62,334 bases of DNA from Syntrophales bacterium (lineage in GTDB: Bacteria; Desulfobacterota; Syntrophia; Syntrophales; UBA2210): contig JALNXD010000017.1 in assembly GCA_023230565.1 (NCBI GenBank), positions 1-62,334 on the forward strand, given 5' to 3'. Numbering within the stretch: position 1 is the first letter of the stretch; the number at the start of each line of letters is the position of its first letter. The notes under the pieces are model-generated. The model did not search any database. It was not told the DNA's origin and saw only the letters and a program-made list of their open reading frames with translations. Below, piece by piece: positions 36,649 to 45,068 of this stretch. The position numbers and the translations under genes were made by a program.

Positions 36649-36996
36649 GTGAAAGAGAACAAACCTGTTGATTCCGTGGCGGAATTTGAACAGGAATACG
36701 ACGAAAAGAGGAAAAGGGATAAGTATGTCCTCAGGCTTTACGTAACAGGCATGACGGAGAAGTCCCGGATGGCGATTGAAAACATCAAGACGATTTGTGA
36801 GGAACATCTAAGCGGACGTTATAACCTGGAGGTGATCGATATATACCGCCACCCCGTGCTCGCCAAGGGGGACCAGATTGTCGCAACACCCACGCTGATC
36901 AAGAAACTTCCCGTTCCGATACGAAAATTCATCGGTGATATGTCGGAAACGGAAAAGATACTCATGGGATTGGACCTGCGGATGAAAAAAGATTGA
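36649..36996 (+). CDS. kaiB: KaiB-like protein 2
   Basis: A paralogue of the preceding gene: YVLRLYVTGMTEKSRMAIENIKTICEEHL, then YNLEVIDIYRHPVLAKGDQIVATPTLIKKLPVP and KFIGDMSETEKILMGLDLR. GTG 36649 is chosen because AAGGAG lies 7 nt upstream; ATG 36622 and TTG 36607 in the same frame have no such site. About 115 residues, with a charged N-terminal extension unlike that of KaiB1. Two non-identical KaiBs suggest two KaiC-binding states or partners (inference). The histidine kinase gene follows after 38 nt. Confidence 0.92.
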   Translation: MKENKPVDSVAEFEQEYDEKRKRDKYVLRLYVTGMTEKSRMAIENIKTICEEHLSGRYNLEVIDIYRHPVLAKGDQIVATPTLIKKLPVPIRKFIGDMSETEKILMGLDLRMKKD

Positions 36997-37034
36997 CATC
37001 CGCCGGACGTTTTTGAATTGATTGAAGGTTTGTT

Positions 37035-38678
37035 ATGAAAGATGAAAGCAAGAGCAGAACAGACTTTCTCCTTGAAATAGAAGATCTGAAAATGCGGCTT
37101 GGAGAGGCGGAAGAGACCCTGTCGGCGATCCGGAGGGGCGAAGTCGACGGCCTGGTCGTGGCGGGGCCCGAAGGTGACCTGGTATTCACGCTGATGGGAG
37201 CCGAACACTCGTACCGGATCTTTGTGGAGGCAATGAACGAAGGGGCGGTCACCCTCTCTTCCGAAGGGACGATTTTATACTGTAACGACCGCTTTGCCGA
37301 GCTTGTCGGCATCCCGCACCAGAAGATCATCGGCAACTCGATTTACACGTGTGTGATGTCCCCGGACGGCTTCGAATCCGCTTTTCGGCGGGGAATGAAA
37401 AAATCAAGCAAGGCAAGGACATTACTCAAAAATGAGCAAGGCGAACCGATCCCCGTCGCCGTCTCTTTCAATCCGATGCAGGTAGAGGATTCCAGAATCT
37501 GTATGGTCGTAACCGATTTAAGCGAACATATTCGCCAGAATGAACTGCTGAAAGAAAGGGCCGATCAGTTAAGCAGAATGTCCTCTCAACTGACGTTGGC
37601 CGAACAGCGCGAGCGCCGCCGCCTGGCCGTGATCATTCACGACCACCTTCAACAGTCTCTGGTGGGGGCGAAGATAAATGTGGAGGTCCTTTCGGGACGG
37701 CTCGGGAAAAAACATGAAAAAGATGTGGACCAGATCTACACACTGCTGATGGATTCCTTGAAAACGGCACGTTCCTTGAGTGCCCAGATGGCGCCCCATA
37801 TCCTCTACGAGCGCGGCCTCGTCCAGGGACTGCAGTGGCTGGCGCGGACACTGAGAGAGACATATCAAATTGATATAGAAACAGAAATCGACGAGGAGCT
37901 TCTTGTCGAACCGGAAGATATCAGGGTGCTCCTTTTTGCATCGGTTCGCGAACTCCTTTTCAATGTCGTGAAACATGCAATGGTGGAGTCCGCCCGTCTT
38001 CGCATGGTCAGCAACGAGGATGGCCTGCTTTCCATCACTGTGGAAGACGCGGGTATGGGATTCGATCCGGAGACAATGTGGCAGAATGCAGAGCATGGGA
38101 GCGGCTTCGGTCTCTATGCCATCAGGGAGAGATTGAAATACATAGGCGGCCAGTTTCTGGTGAAGAGCGCACCCGGCGAAGGTTCGACTTTTACGTTAAT
38201 CGTCCCTCTGGAGCAGATTGAAAAATTCAGACACACGCAAAACAGGCGCAGGAGAGGCGGCGTAAATGCTGCAAATAAATTGGCCGCTGAACCGGCTGCA
38301 GTCGAAAAAAACTCGAAAATAACAGTTATGCTGGTGGACGATCATGCCGTTATGCGCCAGGGGCTTTCCACGCTGCTGGGCCTGCACTCTGATATTGCAG
38401 TGGTGGGAGAGGCCTCCGGAGGCGAAGAGGCGGTCGAACTGGCGCGGAAACTTGAACCCGATATTATTCTCATGGATATCAGCATGCCCGGCATAGACGG
38501 CATTGAGGCGACCCGGATTATTCATAAAACGCTGCCACAGGTAAAGATCATCGGTCTTTCCATGTTCGATGCGGAAGAACAGGCTGCCGCGATGATCGAT
38601 GCTGGAGCGAAAGGGTACTGCAGCAAAAATGACAACAGCGAAGATATTCTTTCCGTTATTCGAAGCGTTATGGCATAA
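37035..38678 (+). CDS. PAS histidine kinase with C-terminal receiver (hybrid)
   Basis: A soluble hybrid kinase of 547 residues. A short coiled coil is followed by a PAS domain (about 58-170, EGTILYCNDRFAELVGI). A NarX-type dimerisation domain has phospho-acceptor H202 in IIHDHLQQ. An HATPase domain has N-box ELLFNVVKHA, DAGMGFD and GSGFGLYAIRERL. A NarL-type receiver (about 430-547) has phospho-acceptor D481 in ILMDISMP. No membrane segment and no HTH. GAAGG lies upstream of the ATG. It ends the kaiC-kaiB-kaiB unit and is its likely output, in a role like SasA in cyanobacteria although not homologous in layout. Confidence 0.9.
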   Translation: MKDESKSRTDFLLEIEDLKMRLGEAEETLSAIRRGEVDGLVVAGPEGDLVFTLMGAEHSYRIFVEAMNEGAVTLSSEGTILYCNDRFAELVGIPHQKIIGNSIYTCVMSPDGFESAFRRGMKKSSKARTLLKNEQGEPIPVAVSFNPMQVEDSRICMVVTDLSEHIRQNELLKERADQLSRMSSQLTLAEQRERRRLAVIIHDHLQQSLVGAKINVEVLSGRLGKKHEKDVDQIYTLLMDSLKTARSLSAQMAPHILYERGLVQGLQWLARTLRETYQIDIETEIDEELLVEPEDIRVLLFASVRELLFNVVKHAMVESARLRMVSNEDGLLSITVEDAGMGFDPETMWQNAEHGSGFGLYAIRERLKYIGGQFLVKSAPGEGSTFTLIVPLEQIEKFRHTQNRRRRGGVNAANKLAAEPAAVEKNSKITVMLVDDHAVMRQGLSTLLGLHSDIAVVGEASGGEEAVELARKLEPDIILMDISMPGIDGIEATRIIHKTLPQVKIIGLSMFDAEEQAAAMIDAGAKGYCSKNDNSEDILSVIRSVMA

Positions 38679-38721
38679 TATCAATATTTCCGGCCTTCGC
38701 GTTAAAAAAAATGAAGACAGG

Positions 38722-38755
38722 AGGAGAAATTTTTTTGTAAATATTTTTTTCTCCT
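38722..38755 (+). terminator. Hairpin with T-rich loop after the hybrid kinase
   Basis: AGGAGAAA (38722-38729) pairs with TTTCTCCT (38748-38755), with T-runs inside the loop and the 3' arm, about 45 bp after the kinase stop. It could end or attenuate the Kai transcript. It is not a classic GC-stem plus U-tract terminator. Confidence 0.4.
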
Positions 38756-38825
38756 ATTCATCTCATACTGCAATGATAATAGGCTTTTTCATGGTTAAAT
38801 GCTTTTTCGTCCGCCCATTTGCGAC

Positions 38826-38853
38826 TTGATTTTTGTAGTAACAGTTGTATATA
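38826..38853 (+). promoter_or_regulatory. Candidate sigma70-type promoter for the receiver gene
   Basis: TTGATT (38826-38831) and TATATA (38848-38853) with a 16-bp spacer lie about 165 bp before the stand-alone receiver gene. The remaining sequence of the 339-bp gap 38679-39017 shows no gene. Assignment rests on motif match only. Confidence 0.4.
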
Positions 38854-39017
38854 GTTCGCGTCTCTTAAAGAAAAAGAGAACTCTTGGATTAGAGATACCG
38901 TAGACAGAGATTGGATTGCCGCTAAATTTTCTCACATTCCTGAATGATATTTTTCAATATTCGATCTGATTCAGGCAACCGTCACTATATTCAATAAGAT
39001 ACGTTAAGGCGAGAAAA

Positions 39018-39443
39018 ATGATTGCAGATGTTCCGAGCGAAGGCTCAACACGTACGAAAAACGGATATAAAGTGCCTGAAATCAAGCTTCTGATTGTTGA
39101 TGACCATGAGGCGATGCGAAAAGGATTAGCTACATTGCTTGGCATGTATGATGGCCTGCAAGTGATAGGAGAGGCTTCGGACGGAAAAGAAGCAGTAAAA
39201 ATGGCTGAAAGCCTTCTTCCTGACGTGATACTCATGGACATAAGAATGCCTGAAATGGACGGAATAGAGGCAACCAGGATAATTCACCGGCAACACCCGC
39301 GCATCATGATAATAGGGCTGTCTACTTATGACAGCAAAGAACATGCCGATGCGATGGCCGATGCAGGAGCAGCTGGATTTTACAGCAAAAGCGATTCCTG
39401 TGAAGTACTTATTGCCGCTATAAAAAACACGCTGCACGGATAG
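39018..39443 (+). CDS. Stand-alone receiver-domain protein (NarL-type REC without output domain)
   Basis: A 141-residue response regulator with only a receiver: IVDDHEAMRKG acidic pocket, phospho-acceptor D74 in ILMDIRMPEMDG, GLSTYD and the conserved Lys in FYSKSD. It closely resembles the receiver at the C-terminus of the upstream hybrid kinase, including GIEATRIIH, so a duplication is likely. There is no DNA-binding domain. It may act as a phosphate sink, shuttle or protein-interaction output of the Kai-linked kinase. It lies about 340 bp from the kinase, with its own probable promoter. Confidence 0.88.
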   Translation: MIADVPSEGSTRTKNGYKVPEIKLLIVDDHEAMRKGLATLLGMYDGLQVIGEASDGKEAVKMAESLLPDVILMDIRMPEMDGIEATRIIHRQHPRIMIIGLSTYDSKEHADAMADAGAAGFYSKSDSCEVLIAAIKNTLHG

Positions 39444-39585
39444 ATTTGCTTGCATACCGTGATACTTTTTTCGTGCAGTGTTTGCGTGCCTTTCATTTTC
39501 AGAGTTCAGGTTAACGTGTTCTCAACCTTCGTGACAGAAGGTGTTACGTTTATATGGACATGGATAACAGGAGGAAGCGTGCGAG

Positions 39586-41214
39586 ATGAGCGTGAAGGAT
39601 TTGCCGTCTTGGAAGAAGCTTGAACACCATTACGCGGAAACGAAACTTCTTCACATGCGCGACCTTTTCGAAAGGGCGCCGGACAGGTTCGACCGCTTTT
39701 CGCTTGAACTCGAAGATATACTGTTCGATTACTCGAAAAATCTCATCACTGAAAAAACCGTGTCCCTTCTTTTCGATCTTGCATCCGAATGCCGATTATC
39801 AGACTCCATCGAAGCTATGTTCAGCGGGAAAAAAATCAATGTGACTGAAGACCGGCATGTGCTTCACATAGCCCTCCGAAATCGTTCAGGCCGTGCTATA
39901 CTTGCCGGTGGACGTGATGTAATGCCGGGTATACATGCCGTACTTAACAAAATGGAAAATTTCAGCAATGAAGTAAGGAGCGGCTCCTGGAAAGGCTTCG
40001 ACGGCGACCCGATCACGGATGTGGTGAATATCGGCATCGGGGGATCCGATCTGGGTCCACGCATGGTCTGCGAGGCCCTGGACTATTATGCAGCTTCGGA
40101 ACCGCGCATCCATTTCGTATCCAATGTGGATGGGACTGATCTTGCGATGACCCTGAAATATCTGAATCCCCGGACCACACTTTTCATCGTTTCATCGAAG
40201 AGCTTTACCACGCAGGAGACCATGCTGAATGCCGGATCCGCCAAAAAATGGTTTCTCGACGGGGGAGGCAGGGAAATATCCAGACATTTTGTCGCCGTTT
40301 CGACCAACGAGAAGGAAGTGGTTGAATTCGGCGTCGATCCTTCCAATATGTTCGAGTTCTGGGACTGGGTCGGCGGCCGCTATTCCGTCTGGTCCGCCAT
40401 CGGCCTTTCGGTTGCGGTGGCCATTGGTATGGACCGTTTTTACGAGTTTCTCGAGGGCGCCCATATCGTCGACGAACATTTCCGCAGCGCCCCCTTCGAA
40501 ACGAACATACCCGTAATAATGGGGTTATTGGGCATATGGTACAACAATTTCTTTGATGCCCGGACCTGTGCCGTACTGCCCTATGACCGGTATCTCTCTC
40601 GCTTCCCCGCCTATCTGCAGCAGCTCGATATGGAAAGCAACGGGAAGCGGACCACAAAGGAAGGGGAAGGAGTCGATTATCAGACAGGTCCCGTCATATG
40701 GGGCGAACCCGGCACCAACGGGCAGCACGCCTTTTTTCAGCTCCTTCATCAGGGAACAAAGCTTGTTCCCTGCGACTTTCTTGCGGCTGCGGAGAGCCTC
40801 CACCCCGAAGGAGACCATCACCGCGTCCTTACGGCGAACTTCATCGCTCAGACCGAAGCCCTGATGCGGGGCAGGACCGTCGCCGAAGCAGAAGAGGAAC
40901 TCAAACGAAAGGGCCCGCCGGGGGAAAAACTGAATTTGCTTGCAAACTCAATGGTCTGTCCCGGAAACAAGCCGACCAATTCGATCGTGTATTCCAAACT
41001 CACACCCAAAACACTGGGTATGCTGATCGCCCTCTATGAGCACAAGATCTTTACACAGGGAATAATCTGGAACATCAACTCCTTCGATCAGATGGGAGTG
41101 GAACTCGGGAAGGAACTTGCCCGGAACATCCTCCCCGAATTGGAGAAAGGAAGCACTCTCTCCGGTCACGATTCCTCTACAACCGCTCTTATCCGATACA
41201 TCAAGAAGCATTGA
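39586..41214 (+). CDS. pgi: Glucose-6-phosphate isomerase
   Basis: Interconverts glucose-6-phosphate and fructose-6-phosphate. The 542-residue, full-length protein has VNIGIGGSDLGPRMV, SKSFTTQETM, GGRYSVWSAIGLS, GEPGTNGQHAFFQLLHQGT with the active-site residues, and the C-terminal HDSSTTALIRYIKK. AGGAGG lies 10 nt before ATG 39586. It is monocistronic and converges on the cytochrome operon. This is the long bacterial form, close to E. coli Pgi in length. Confidence 0.96.
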   Translation: MSVKDLPSWKKLEHHYAETKLLHMRDLFERAPDRFDRFSLELEDILFDYSKNLITEKTVSLLFDLASECRLSDSIEAMFSGKKINVTEDRHVLHIALRNRSGRAILAGGRDVMPGIHAVLNKMENFSNEVRSGSWKGFDGDPITDVVNIGIGGSDLGPRMVCEALDYYAASEPRIHFVSNVDGTDLAMTLKYLNPRTTLFIVSSKSFTTQETMLNAGSAKKWFLDGGGREISRHFVAVSTNEKEVVEFGVDPSNMFEFWDWVGGRYSVWSAIGLSVAVAIGMDRFYEFLEGAHIVDEHFRSAPFETNIPVIMGLLGIWYNNFFDARTCAVLPYDRYLSRFPAYLQQLDMESNGKRTTKEGEGVDYQTGPVIWGEPGTNGQHAFFQLLHQGTKLVPCDFLAAAESLHPEGDHHRVLTANFIAQTEALMRGRTVAEAEEELKRKGPPGEKLNLLANSMVCPGNKPTNSIVYSKLTPKTLGMLIALYEHKIFTQGIIWNINSFDQMGVELGKELARNILPELEKGSTLSGHDSSTTALIRYIKKH

Positions 41215-41269
41215 TACGCACAGCTGTTCCGATCCGAAATTACGTCGCATAAACCCGCAGGAGACCCTA

Positions 41270-41896
41270 TCAATCCTCGCCTTGCCATGCCATATTTTCA
41301 CTCGTTTGCGGCCATTGATTTACAGTATGGCACCGCCGGCACTCTTCAAGATCGGCTTTATCGAATCCCATGCCCTCAAGAATTACCTTCCAACAGCGCG
41401 GATTTCTGTGGAATGAAGGCGGTTTGTGGCAGCGGGCGCAGTCTTTGCGGTCACCGGATGGATGGTGATACCCTTTTACATTCCAGGAGGATATTCCATG
41501 GCATTCGCGGCATGCCTCCCCGAAAAGACCTCCATGTACATCGAAATGGCACATGCTGCAAAGGAGCGCCTCGTTGAGCAGTGTATGATCCATCTGCGAA
41601 ATGCCCTCATCCAGGAGGCCGTGTTCCTGATGGCAGCGGAGACATTTTTCCTTCGACTCATGAAAGTGGATTGATCTCGGGAGATCTCGTACATTCGAAA
41701 ATAGATGGCATGTACGGCATTTGCTTTCCGATACACCCTTCCAGGGTATGTGGCACCAGCGGCAATCACCTAATGGGAGGTGACCGGGACTGAGTGGTCC
41801 CGGCATGGCGGCTTCTTCATAGAAAAAGAGCCATGCTGAAAATCCCACCACTGCAAGGCCAACAAGTATCTGCAGGATTTTCCTCATCATAACCAT
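41270..41896 (-). CDS. Membrane-anchored heptaheme c-type cytochrome
   Basis: A periplasmic electron carrier of 208 residues. One N-terminal hydrophobic segment (ILQILVGLAVVGFSAWLFF) acts as anchor or signal. Seven CXXCH heme sites follow: CRWCH, CRTCH, CLRCH, CSMCH, CRECH, CARCH and CRRCH, with many extra His as distal ligands. Its start overlaps the b-type-like membrane protein gene by about 10 nt; adjacent ATGs at 41890 and 41887 are alternatives. Last gene of the five-gene operon. Likely function: taking electrons from the membrane protein and passing them to the outer-membrane conduit. Confidence 0.88.
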   Translation of the reverse strand: MVMMRKILQILVGLAVVGFSAWLFFYEEAAMPGPLSPGHLPLGDCRWCHIPWKGVSESKCRTCHLFSNVRDLPRSIHFHESKEKCLRCHQEHGLLDEGISQMDHTLLNEALLCSMCHFDVHGGLFGEACRECHGISSWNVKGYHHPSGDRKDCARCHKPPSFHRNPRCWKVILEGMGFDKADLEECRRCHTVNQWPQTSENMAWQGED

Positions 41897-42582
41897 CGGA
41901 TCCCGTAATACACGATTGTGGCAATGTGGACGGTCAGAAAAGAGAAAAGCGCAAGGGCAAGCACATAATGGACCCTGTACCAGAAGGAAAAAAGATTTTT
42001 CATTTTTGAAAATACGCTTACCGTATATTCCATCTCGGCTACGGAATGGGCCAGATCCATTGTTTCATGGCACCGCCGTTCGAGTTCCTCTTCTTCTTCA
42101 TCCCCCAGCTTTTCAAGCAGGAGAAGGCACGCCCTTGCACCCTCCCGCTCTTCTTTCAGGCGTTTTTTAAGAATGTCTCTGTCCTTTTTCTGAATGTGTA
42201 GCGTTCTGCTGACCTTCCGGTATAGAAAAAATCCGGTTATGCCACTTAAAACAACTGCGAAAGTCGCCGCCAGAAGAAGTATGCCTATGAGGCTTCCGAA
42301 GGTATGGGCGGAGTGGATGATGCCCAAAGATGGGCCTCCCAGTCCATAGAGTATGTGACGGGTAAGAGGATTTTCCACACCGCGTTTGTTAAGAATCCTT
42401 TTTCGAAAGGGGTAGGCGAGCGCCATGAGCATGAAGGCGCCGCCGGTTATGCCGAATAGATGACCGGTCACGCTTCCCGCAAAGGCGGGGGCCTGATGTA
42501 CCAGGGCTGCCATAAAAAGAACGACGAAAAAGACGGACAGATATACGGCTATGTTTCTTTCCTGAAATGACAAAACATGCAT
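41887..42582 (-). CDS. Cytochrome b-like inner-membrane protein
   Basis: 231 residues with about four membrane helices (AVYLSVFFVVLFMAALVHQ, GITGGAFMLMALAYPF, GSLIGILLLAATFAVVLSGITGFF and VLALALFSFLTVHIATIVYYG) and a charged coiled-coil loop (about residues 130-190). Histidines near the helices (IIHSAH, RVHYVL, TVHIAT) could bind b-type heme, as in quinol-oxidising membrane subunits. It lies between the small membrane protein and the heptaheme cytochrome with tight spacing. A quinol-dehydrogenase role is inferred from layout; no close family was recognised. Confidence 0.72.
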   Translation of the reverse strand: MHVLSFQERNIAVYLSVFFVVLFMAALVHQAPAFAGSVTGHLFGITGGAFMLMALAYPFRKRILNKRGVENPLTRHILYGLGGPSLGIIHSAHTFGSLIGILLLAATFAVVLSGITGFFLYRKVSRTLHIQKKDRDILKKRLKEEREGARACLLLLEKLGDEEEEELERRCHETMDLAHSVAEMEYTVSVFSKMKNLFSFWYRVHYVLALALFSFLTVHIATIVYYGIRWL

Positions 42583-42596
42583 CGGTCTTCACCTTG

Positions 42597-42944
42597 TTAT
42601 TTTAAATCCTTCCCGTCCTTCGAGGATTCGGCCAGAATAATTTTAATAAGTTCCTTTGTCCTTCCATAGCGGAGGATCAACGCAGCGAGCGCCATGATGA
42701 AAAAGAGCACGAGAAAGGCCATAATAAAAAAGTGAATCCAGGAAATACCCATGATTTCGCTTTCCCCTTCCGTGTATTTTGAAGAAATCCGCATCTGATC
42801 CTTGAACCATTCAATATCGGGCCGTTCCTGATCCTGGGTGGCGGAGACAAAAAACAGTTCTTCCCGCTCTATTCCGGAAACGCTTGCGGCAAGCGGAAAA
42901 ACAGCCAATGAGATGATGATGAGAGCCGCAGCCGTTAGTTTCAT
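42597..42944 (-). CDS. Small exported or membrane protein of the cytochrome operon
   Basis: About 115 residues. Start ATG 42944 is chosen because a signal peptide (MKLTAAALIIISLAVFPLAA) begins there with GGGG about 7 nt upstream; the frame runs open to 43124, but that part overlaps the barrel gene and looks non-native. A second hydrophobic helix (FFIMAFLVLFFIMALAALIL) near the C-terminus is followed by a basic tail. No heme motif. Possibly an accessory subunit of the adjacent membrane protein; family unknown. Confidence 0.65.
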   Translation of the reverse strand: MKLTAAALIIISLAVFPLAASVSGIEREELFFVSATQDQERPDIEWFKDQMRISSKYTEGESEIMGISWIHFFIMAFLVLFFIMALAALILRYGRTKELIKIILAESSKDGKDLK

Positions 42945-43047
42945 AAAAGTACCCCGTAAAATTGACGAACCCGTAAATAGTCGGAAATCACACTCTCCCT
43001 TGAGAGAAAAACCTCTTACATGGCAGCCCGGAAAATAAAATATCTTC

Positions 43048-45054
43048 TTAAAAATTATACGTAAGGCCAAGGACAAACACATGCGCATTGTAATCGTCTG
43101 CATCCCCCTTCTCTTCAGCCTCATACTTGTAATACCCGTATTGCAGGCGGGTCCGGATGGTCTCGCTCAATTGCCTTGAGAGGGTGAAGAGTACGCCGTG
43201 CTGACGGTAGTCGGAACCCAGAGGCAGTCCCTCGAAGACGTTTTTCTGCGCGTTTTCTGATTGAGAGAAGAGATATTCCATGGAAACATCGGTCTTGTCG
43301 TCGATGCCGTATCCCGCCGTAAGCAGAGCGGAGAAGACGTCGCTTCCGTAGGTCGCAACCGACGGGCTGCCGTTGTCGAAGGCGGTCGTGTCCGCATCAC
43401 GGTAGGAGAAAAGAGTCGTCAGTTGGAGCCTGGGCGCCGGTTTTGCGGCGAGCCTGAGGCTGTAGATATGGGCATCGTATTCGCCCGTGGTGAAGGAACC
43501 GTCCGTCGCCGCCTCCGATGTGGTGTCGGTTTCGAGCGCACGCAGCTGGTATGTGAATGTTGCACGCAGCCAGTTGAAAGGCCTGAAGGCGAATCTCACA
43601 TTGAGCTCGTCCTGCGTAAAATCCTGGGCGGTAATGAATGCCGAATAGCCAGGTTCCGTATCAGTAATGTGATCATAGTCGTTATCGATATAACTTCGTC
43701 GATATCGGAGGGAGAGAGTCGCCCCGGCAAAGGGCGAATTGTTGAATCCGAGGGTATAGCGCTGCCCGCTTCTTTTGGACCCCGTCAGCCTTTCGAAGGC
43801 AAGGGCGCCCTCTTCCAGTTCCTCCTCGAACAGATCGATTTCGTTCTGGGTCCACTTCCCCTCGGCAAAAAGAGTCGTCGACGGCAGACCGGTATAACGG
43901 ATGCCGAAGGTCTCCTCCAGCGCCTTTTTGTCCTTATCGCTTTTGATAACGGCCCCGGGTGAGACCGTTCCCGAAACGGGCTCCGTCGCAGTCAGCAGGG
44001 CGTCGGTATCGCCTTCGGTATCGGCGGTTTCCGCCTGCAATCCCCCGTATAACGTGAAGTTACTGGACGGTCCCAGCATGCCGTTAAGGGTCGCCGTATG
44101 GGATCGGTATTCTACGTCGACGGCCCTGGTCACCCAGTTGTTGTCAAAAGGTTCAGGCCCGAAGGGTATCGTGGTGATGCGCAGCCCCCCCTCCCCTTTC
44201 AATCGCGAATAGAGGTACCCGGTGGAGACATACAATTTTTCCTTCAGATAGCTCTCCATCCGCAGGCTGTTATAGAATGCGTCATGACTGTAATTTTCAT
44301 TGACCGTCACGGTTTCCGCAATGCCAGTCGTCAGATTCCGCTCTTTGTCATGCCTTGCCGTATCCGTCCTGAACTGTTCGTAATGCAGCCTGTCTTCGAT
44401 ATGGACTCTGCCGATGTCGTGTTCGATAAAGAGGCTGAAGATGTCCGTTTTTTCGTCGATATCTTTAAAGGAGGGGTAAATATTTTTGATCGTTCCTGCC
44501 TGATTGACCGGGCCCCATTCAAGAAGCGACTTTTCCCCTTCCTTGAACCGGTGCTCGTAGCGCAGGGTGATGGCCGGAATCCCCTTTTTGGTCAGCCCTC
44601 CTTCCAGGATAACGTTTCCCACATCCAGGTGAAGGTCATTATTCAGTTCAAAGGGCGCAACGGCGAAGGGAGCGTAAAAACCTCCGGTGCCGTCAAAATA
44701 TTTTCGGAATTCCCTGTATTCGGCACGCACATACCCGGTTTTCCTCTTGCCGACTCGCAATCTGAACAGGTAATCCTCATCGGGTACAATGACCCGCCCT
44801 TCGAAGGAAAGAGAAATATCATTCTCTAATTTTTTAGTGAAACTGAGCTCCTCGATACCTCCCGCCCGGCCGTCATCATGCCACCGGTCCTCCCGGAATT
44901 TTTCTTCATCCCCCGAGACTTTCGAAGAGCGCAGCACCGGCGTCATATGGCCGGCTGTTCCGTCATCCTGCGCCCCTGCCATAGGGAACGGCCAAAACAG
45001 GACTGTGATCATGCCGGTTATGGCTGCCATGAGTATTTTGCGCCGATTCGGCAC
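43048..45054 (-). CDS. Outer-membrane beta-barrel of the MtrB/PioB type
   Basis: About 668 residues. GTG 45054 is chosen because AAAGGAG lies 8 nt upstream and a signal peptide follows at once (RRKILMAAITGMITVLFWPF). The body is a run of alternating strands with frequent aromatic ends, long acidic loops and a terminal FVLGLTYNF, typical of outer-membrane barrels. LRYEHRFKEG and length resemble the porins that sheath a multiheme cytochrome (MtrB/PioB). The octaheme lipoprotein gene lies 14 bp upstream. Together they should form a trans-outer-membrane electron conduit. The long frame upstream to 45213 overlaps the cytochrome and is rejected. Confidence 0.82.
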   Translation of the reverse strand: MPNRRKILMAAITGMITVLFWPFPMAGAQDDGTAGHMTPVLRSSKVSGDEEKFREDRWHDDGRAGGIEELSFTKKLENDISLSFEGRVIVPDEDYLFRLRVGKRKTGYVRAEYREFRKYFDGTGGFYAPFAVAPFELNNDLHLDVGNVILEGGLTKKGIPAITLRYEHRFKEGEKSLLEWGPVNQAGTIKNIYPSFKDIDEKTDIFSLFIEHDIGRVHIEDRLHYEQFRTDTARHDKERNLTTGIAETVTVNENYSHDAFYNSLRMESYLKEKLYVSTGYLYSRLKGEGGLRITTIPFGPEPFDNNWVTRAVDVEYRSHTATLNGMLGPSSNFTLYGGLQAETADTEGDTDALLTATEPVSGTVSPGAVIKSDKDKKALEETFGIRYTGLPSTTLFAEGKWTQNEIDLFEEELEEGALAFERLTGSKRSGQRYTLGFNNSPFAGATLSLRYRRSYIDNDYDHITDTEPGYSAFITAQDFTQDELNVRFAFRPFNWLRATFTYQLRALETDTTSEAATDGSFTTGEYDAHIYSLRLAAKPAPRLQLTTLFSYRDADTTAFDNGSPSVATYGSDVFSALLTAGYGIDDKTDVSMEYLFSQSENAQKNVFEGLPLGSDYRQHGVLFTLSRQLSETIRTRLQYGYYKYEAEEKGDADDYNAHVFVLGLTYNF

Positions 45055-45068
45055 GGCGTCTGCTCCTT

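Noticed and set aside
44098..44829. Long + strand open frame (243 codons) opposite the outer-membrane barrel gene
   Set aside because: It is antisense to a well-supported gene, has no recognisable domain and arises from codon bias of the real gene. The same applies to 43261-43962.
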